A stretch of 64,000 nt of DNA from CAHJXG01 sp964235485. Its GTDB lineage: Bacteria > Pseudomonadota > Alphaproteobacteria > Acetobacterales > Acetobacteraceae. Position numbers and translations under genes: made by a program. Below, piece after piece: positions 59,654 to 64,000 of the stretch (position 1 is the stretch's first letter; each line of letters opens with the position of its first letter). The notes below the pieces were generated by a model. The model was not told the origin of the DNA and did not search any database. It saw only the letters and a list, made by a program, of their open reading frames with translations. The DNA lies in NCBI GenBank assembly GCA_964235485.1, contig CAXSAZ010000005.1, forward strand, positions 1-64,000. The letters are read 5' to 3'.

Positions 59654-61345
59654 GTGCTGACCGCCCTGTCGATCCGCGACGTGGTGCTGATCGAGCGCCT
59701 GGATCTGGCGTTCGGCACCGGGCTGACCGTACTGACCGGGGAAACCGGCGCGGGGAAGTCCATCCTGCTGGACAGCTTGGGGCTGGCGCTCGGGGCGCGG
59801 GCTGATTCGGGCCTGGTCCGGGCAGGCGCCGAGCAGGCCAGCGTCACCGCCTGCTTCGCCCCGCCGCCCGGCCATCCCGCCTTGGACCTGCTGGCCGAGC
59901 AGGGCGTGGCGCTTGAGGACGAGATCGTGGTGCGCCGCGTGGTGTCCAAGGACGGGCGGTCCCGCGCCGCGATCAACGACCAGCCGGTTGGCGTGGCGCT
60001 GCTGCGCCGGGCCGCGTCGCTGTTGGTGGAGGTGCAGGGGCAAGGCGACCAGATGGGCCTCGCCGACCCGGCGGCGCACGCGGCGCTGCTGGATGCCTAC
60101 GGCGGGTATGGCCCGGTCCGTTCGGGGGCGGGGGCTGCATGGCGCGCCTTGCGGGACGCCAGCGCCCGGCTGCAGGAAGCCAAAACCGCCATCGCCGAAG
60201 CGCAGCGGGAAGAGGATTGGCTGCGCCACGCGGTGGAGGAGCTTTCGGCCCTGGCGCCGGTCGAAGGGGAGGAGGACCGCCTGGCCGCGGAGCGCCAGCG
60301 GCTGCAGCAGGGCGAGCGCCGGGCCGAGGCGATTGCGTCCGCCCTGTCGGACATCGCGCCCAAGGACCGGCGCAGCGCCGGCCCGGCTGCCTCCTTGCGC
60401 AATGCGTCCCGCGCCTTGCAGAAGCTCGTGCCCACCAACCAGCCGGACGCGGACAACCCCGCCGCCCCCGCTTTGGCCGCGCTGGAACGCGCGGAGGAGG
60501 CGTTGGCCGAGGCCGAAACGTTGCTCAGCCGCTTGGCCGACGACGCTGACACCGACCCGCGCCTGTTGGAACAGGCAGAAGAACGGCTGTTCGCGTTGCG
60601 CGCTGCGGCCCGCAAGCATGGCACAACCGTTGTTGAACTGCCCACCCTGCTGGCCAGCCTGCGCGGGCGTCTCGCGGCGCTCGATACAGGCGCGGCCGAG
60701 ATCGCGGCGTTGGAGGCCGCGGCCACGGACGCCCGCACGGCCTATGCCGCCGCGGCGGGCGCTTTGACCGCGGCGCGGCAGGTCGCCGCCAAGCGCCTGC
60801 AAGCGGCGGTCACGGGCGAGTTGCCGCCGCTCCGGCTCGACAAGGCGCGGTTCACGGTGGAGGTTGCAGCGTTGGAGGAGGCCCGCTGGGGCGTCGCCGG
60901 GGCGGATGCGGTGCGGTTCCTGATCGCCACCAACCCCGGCCAGACGCCGGGCGCGCTCGACAAGATCGCGTCGGGCGGCGAGCTGTCCCGCTTGATGCTG
61001 GCGCTGAAGGTGGTGCTGGTCAGCGGCGGGTCGGTGCCGACGCTGGTGTTCGATGAGGTCGATAGCGGCGTCGGCGGCGCGACGGCGGCGGCGGTGGGCG
61101 ACCGGCTGGCGCGCGTCGCGGACCAGGTGCAGGTGCTGGTCGTCACCCACAGCCCACAGGTCGCGGCGCGCGGCGCCGCCCACCTGCAGGTCGCCAAGAT
61201 CGCCGCCAAGAACCGGGCGGAAACCCGCGTGCTGTCGCTCGACCTGCCGGCCCGGCGGGAGGAGATCGCCCGCATGTTGGCCGGGGAACAGGTGACGGAG
61301 GCCGCCCGCGCCGCCGCCGACAGTTTGCTCGGCACCGCTGCGTGA
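59654..61345 (+). CDS. recN: DNA repair ATPase RecN
   Basis: This 563-residue SMC-like protein acts in double-strand break repair. The N-terminal ABC half has LTALSIRDVVLIERLDLAFG and Walker A TGETGAGKSILLDSL. A coiled-coil centre (residues 150-370) is rich in Ala, Glu and Arg. The C-terminal half has the signature KIASGGELSRLMLALK, Walker B TLVFDEVDSGVGG and VVTHSPQVAARG. The GTG start at 59654 is required to include the conserved start. The stop overlaps ligA (GTGA). Confidence 0.95.
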   Translation: MLTALSIRDVVLIERLDLAFGTGLTVLTGETGAGKSILLDSLGLALGARADSGLVRAGAEQASVTACFAPPPGHPALDLLAEQGVALEDEIVVRRVVSKDGRSRAAINDQPVGVALLRRAASLLVEVQGQGDQMGLADPAAHAALLDAYGGYGPVRSGAGAAWRALRDASARLQEAKTAIAEAQREEDWLRHAVEELSALAPVEGEEDRLAAERQRLQQGERRAEAIASALSDIAPKDRRSAGPAASLRNASRALQKLVPTNQPDADNPAAPALAALERAEEALAEAETLLSRLADDADTDPRLLEQAEERLFALRAAARKHGTTVVELPTLLASLRGRLAALDTGAAEIAALEAAATDARTAYAAAAGALTAARQVAAKRLQAAVTGELPPLRLDKARFTVEVAALEEARWGVAGADAVRFLIATNPGQTPGALDKIASGGELSRLMLALKVVLVSGGSVPTLVFDEVDSGVGGATAAAVGDRLARVADQVQVLVVTHSPQVAARGAAHLQVAKIAAKNRAETRVLSLDLPARREEIARMLAGEQVTEAARAAADSLLGTAA

Positions 61346-63411
61346 CGGAAGAGGAGGCGGCGCAGGCGCTCGCGACCCTCGCCGCGGAAATCGCCCGGCA
61401 CGACCAAGCCTACCACGAGCAGGACGCGCCGCTGATTTCCGACGCGGAGTATGACGCGCTGCGGCAGCGCAACGCGGCCATTGAGGCTGAATTCCCGCAT
61501 CTGATCCGTCCCGACAGCCCCACCCGCCGGGTGGGCGCGGCGCCCACGGCCGGCTTCGCCAAGGTGCGCCACCGCGTGCCGATGCTGTCCCTCGATAACG
61601 CTTTCGACACCGCGGACTTCACGGAGTTCTGCGCCCGTATCCGCCGTTTCTTGCATTGGCCGGAGGACGCCGCCTTGTCCTTCGTTGCCGAGCCGAAGAT
61701 CGACGGCCTGTCCATCAACCTGCTGTACGAGAACGGCGCCCTGGTGCGCGGCGCGACCCGGGGCGACGGCACGGAAGGGGAGGACGTGACCGCCAATCTC
61801 CGCACCATGCGGACGGTGCCCGACCGCTTGCCTGGCCCCTGCCCCGCCCTGATCGAGATCCGCGGCGAGGTGTTCATGACCAAGGCCGATTTCCTGGCGC
61901 TCAACGCGGCGCAGGCCGCGGCGGGGCAGAAGGTGTTCGCCAACCCGCGCAACGCCGCCGCCGGGTCGCTCCGCCAGCTTGACCCGGCCATCACCGCGAC
62001 CCGCCCGCTGTCCTTGTTCGCCTACGCCCTGGGCGACGTGCAGGGGAGCATCCCCGGCACCCACTCCGCCTACCTGGAGCAGCTTCGCGCTTGGGGCTTC
62101 CAGGTCAACCCGCTGTCCCGCCCGCTGGCCGGGGAAGCCGAAGCAGAAGCATTCCAAGCGGAAACCGCCCTGGCCCGCGCCGGCCTGGGCTACGACATCG
62201 ACGGCGTGGTCTATAAGCTGGATGACCTCGCCTTGCAGCGCCGCCTCGGCTTCGTCGGCCGCGCGCCGCGCTGGGCCATCGCCTGGAAGTTCCCGGCGGA
62301 GCAGGCCGCCACGGTCCTGGAGGACATCCGCATCCAGGTCGGCCGCACCGGCGCGCTGACCCCTGTAGCGTGGCTGGCGCCCGTGAACGTCGGCGGCGTG
62401 CTCGTCACCCGCGCCACCCTGCACAACGAGGACGAGATCGCCCGCAAGGACGTGCGCGTCGGCGACACCGTGCTGCTGCAGCGCGCCGGCGACGTGATCC
62501 CGCAGATCGTGCAGGTCATGCCCGACCGCCGCCCGGACGACGCCGCGCCCTTCGTGCCGCCGGAGACCTGCCCCGCCTGCGGCAGCCTGGCGGTGCGCCC
62601 CGCGGGCGAGGTGGTGCGTCGCTGCACCGGCGGCCTGATCTGCCCGGCGCAGACCGTCGAGCGGCTGATCCACTTCGTGTCCCGCGGCGCCTTCGACATC
62701 GAAGGGCTGGGCGAGAGGTCCATCCAGGAGTTCCACGGCCTCGGCTGGCTGCATGGCCCGGCCGACATCTTCCGACTGGAACGGCACCGCGCCGAGCTGC
62801 TGACCCGCGAGGGCTGGAAGGAGAAGTCCGTCCGCAACCTGATGCAGGCCATCGAGAGCCGCCGCACCGTGCCGCTGGACCGCTTCATCTTTGCCCTCGG
62901 CATCCGCCGGGTCGGCGACACCAATGCCAAGCTGCTGGCCCGGCATTACGTCGGTTTCGCCGCCTGGCGCGCGCAGATGCTGGCGGCGACGGTCGTGGGC
63001 AGCGATGAGCGTTCGGCCCTCGGCAGCATCCTGGGGGTCGGCAAGGCCCTGGCGGACGAGTTGGCGGCGTTCTTCGTCGAGCCGCGCAACCTGGCGGCGC
63101 TGGACAATTTGGCGGCGCAGCTCACCATCCAGGACACCAGGCCCACTGCTGCGGCGGACGGCGCGCTGTCCGGCAAGAACCTGGTGTTCACCGGGACGCT
63201 CGAAACCATGAGCCGCCCGGAGGCCAAAACGCGGGCGGAGGCGTTGGGCGCCCGCGTTACCGACAGCGTGTCCAAGCGGACGGATTTGCTGATCCTCGGG
63301 GCGGATGCGGGGTCGAAAGCGAAGAAGGCTGCGGAACTGGGCGTGGCGACGGTGACGGAGGCGGAGTGGCGGGAGATGGCTGGGTTTCAGGCTACGCCTG
63401 CAAACAACTAA
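61342..63411 (+). CDS. ligA: NAD-dependent DNA ligase LigA
   Basis: This 689-residue replicative ligase has an N-terminal NAD-binding Ia domain (YHEQDAPLISDAEYDALRQR). The adenylation lysine is K119 in AEPKIDGLSINLLYENG, followed by RGDGTEGEDVT and an OB fold with ARGD-like turns. The zinc finger has four cysteines (CPAC...CTGG...C). HhH repeats and a C-terminal BRCT domain (LSGKNLVFTGTLETMSRPEA) complete the protein. The GTG start overlaps the recN stop. It marks the right end of the GC-rich housekeeping block. Confidence 0.96.
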   Translation: MTEEEAAQALATLAAEIARHDQAYHEQDAPLISDAEYDALRQRNAAIEAEFPHLIRPDSPTRRVGAAPTAGFAKVRHRVPMLSLDNAFDTADFTEFCARIRRFLHWPEDAALSFVAEPKIDGLSINLLYENGALVRGATRGDGTEGEDVTANLRTMRTVPDRLPGPCPALIEIRGEVFMTKADFLALNAAQAAAGQKVFANPRNAAAGSLRQLDPAITATRPLSLFAYALGDVQGSIPGTHSAYLEQLRAWGFQVNPLSRPLAGEAEAEAFQAETALARAGLGYDIDGVVYKLDDLALQRRLGFVGRAPRWAIAWKFPAEQAATVLEDIRIQVGRTGALTPVAWLAPVNVGGVLVTRATLHNEDEIARKDVRVGDTVLLQRAGDVIPQIVQVMPDRRPDDAAPFVPPETCPACGSLAVRPAGEVVRRCTGGLICPAQTVERLIHFVSRGAFDIEGLGERSIQEFHGLGWLHGPADIFRLERHRAELLTREGWKEKSVRNLMQAIESRRTVPLDRFIFALGIRRVGDTNAKLLARHYVGFAAWRAQMLAATVVGSDERSALGSILGVGKALADELAAFFVEPRNLAALDNLAAQLTIQDTRPTAAADGALSGKNLVFTGTLETMSRPEAKTRAEALGARVTDSVSKRTDLLILGADAGSKAKKAAELGVATVTEAEWREMAGFQATPANN

Positions 63412-63499
63412 TCTTCCGGGTGTACGATCCCAGTTTATGGAGTCAGGCAAAGGGGGTTGATGCGCGTCCAAATGGCACAACAGGGTTCTGCCTGCTAAT

Positions 63500-64000
63500 T
63501 CATATTGATAGTAGTCCGTTACCGTATGTGCTCATCTTTCGCTCGGCATCCTTCCATACATCACACGCCTCTGGCGTGATGCGGCTTTGTATCTGATCCA
63601 AGCGACTTTTTATCACCTCAATGCTGACCGCATTGAAAGGATGGCCACCGAAGTGCTGCAAAAGGCGGGTAACAGGATGTTGGGGTTCGGCTAGGTCGCT
63701 GAATCCCCACCATACCATGAGCATGCAAGCGACTGTCTGCATGTCTTTCACGTCGGCGAGCGTAACTGGTTCAGCATAAGCTTTAAGAAGAAGATGCGTT
63801 GCGGTTTTAGCGATAGCGCAATCTTTGGCCCATCCCTCGGTTTGGTTGGTGATTTGGGCCGCGTCGCACTCGAAGCTACCAAGCTGATAGATAAACGTTA
63901 CGAGCGAAGGCCAGCCGGCTACAGCTACAAACACGCCAATGGCACGCTGCGCGTAACGATAACCTTCGGAGTCCAAGCCTGCGGCGGTGATTGCTAGGAA
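63500..64000 (-). CDS. Unrecognised protein, N-terminus beyond window edge
   Basis: The minus-strand frame is open to the right edge, so only the C-terminal 166 residues are visible. A hydrophobic stretch (RAIGVFVAVAGWPSLVTFIY) near the visible start may be a membrane segment. It is followed by a polar part with CDAAQITNQTEGWAKDCAIA and a second less hydrophobic segment (QTVACMLMVWWGFSDLAEP). I recognise no family. The DNA is distinctly AT-richer than ligA, hinting at acquired sequence beyond the window. A TTG at 63976 is a possible internal start but is not needed if the gene begins outside. Confidence 0.55.
   Translation of the reverse strand, partial: FLAITAAGLDSEGYRYAQRAIGVFVAVAGWPSLVTFIYQLGSFECDAAQITNQTEGWAKDCAIAKTATHLLLKAYAEPVTLADVKDMQTVACMLMVWWGFSDLAEPQHPVTRLLQHFGGHPFNAVSIEVIKSRLDQIQSRITPEACDVWKDAERKMSTYGNGLLSI

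Noticed and set aside
60742..63480. Long minus-strand open frame opposite ligA (about 912 codons)
   Set aside because: It has shadow composition (Arg/Gly/His/Gln), no domains, and is antisense to the complete ligA gene.
1..64000. tRNA, rRNA or complete insertion sequence
   Set aside because: I looked through the intergenic spaces for cloverleaf-like sequences, rRNA cores and transposase motifs and saw none that I could support.

Overview
The window is GC-rich chromosomal DNA from an alphaproteobacterium, most likely a member of the Acetobacteraceae. I infer this from the circularly permuted two-piece tmRNA (a form known in alphaproteobacteria, among others), the alpha-type SspB, the order of the division and cell-wall cluster, and the general protein style. 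No taxonomic search was possible.

Left part (1-8.8 kb). The window opens inside an AMP-dependent acyl-CoA synthetase gene. Next come two small toxin-antitoxin-like modules whose antitoxin side is intact and whose toxin side is frameshifted: a CopG/ParE pair and a DUF433/PIN pair. The second pair lies between two 40-bp direct repeats, one of which is the 3' end of the adjacent 2-hydroxyacid dehydrogenase gene. Two paralogous D-2-hydroxyacid dehydrogenases run leftward, divergent from a rightward hydantoinase/oxoprolinase A-B operon with a small companion gene. A small secreted protein preceded by a perfect palindrome, a LysE-type remnant and an MFS exporter follow.

Middle part (10-37.9 kb). 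This part is mostly housekeeping: an ATP-dependent DNA ligase with its exonuclease, a DegP-type protease with HflK/HflC, Mrp, a Rieske oxygenase, a ribokinase-like gene, ThyX and the tmRNA gene. Downstream of the tmRNA sits a short AT-richer island with a toxin-tip-like ORF translationally coupled to a SMI1/KNR4 immunity protein. Then come a peptide-type binding protein, SspB (the ClpXP adaptor for tmRNA-tagged proteins), class I fumarase and a queuosine block (precursor transporter, queA, tgt, queF, queG) with a divergent aspartic protease. Class II fumarase, an AsmA protein, a DjlA-like co-chaperone and an AmpD amidase complete this part.

Right part (38-63.4 kb). RNase P RNA is followed by a regulatory interval with DnaA-box-like sites and four ATGGG repeats in exact 10-bp register, which match the published MraZ operator. 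Then comes the division/cell-wall cluster: mraZ, rsmH, ftsL, ftsI, murE, murF, mraY, murD, ftsW, murG, murC, murB, ddl, ftsQ, ftsA, ftsZ, lpxC, bamD, recN, ligA. Most neighbours up to ftsA overlap by 1-4 bases at stop/start codons, so one long translationally coupled transcript is likely, with separate leaders before ftsZ, lpxC and bamD. The last half kilobase is AT-richer and holds part of an unrecognised gene that runs off the window.

No CRISPR array, tRNA, rRNA or complete insertion sequence was seen. I did not find a clearly new multi-gene system. The most unusual items are the repeat-flanked decayed toxin module, the tmRNA-adjacent toxin/immunity scrap, and the MraZ operator whose repeats face away from mraZ.
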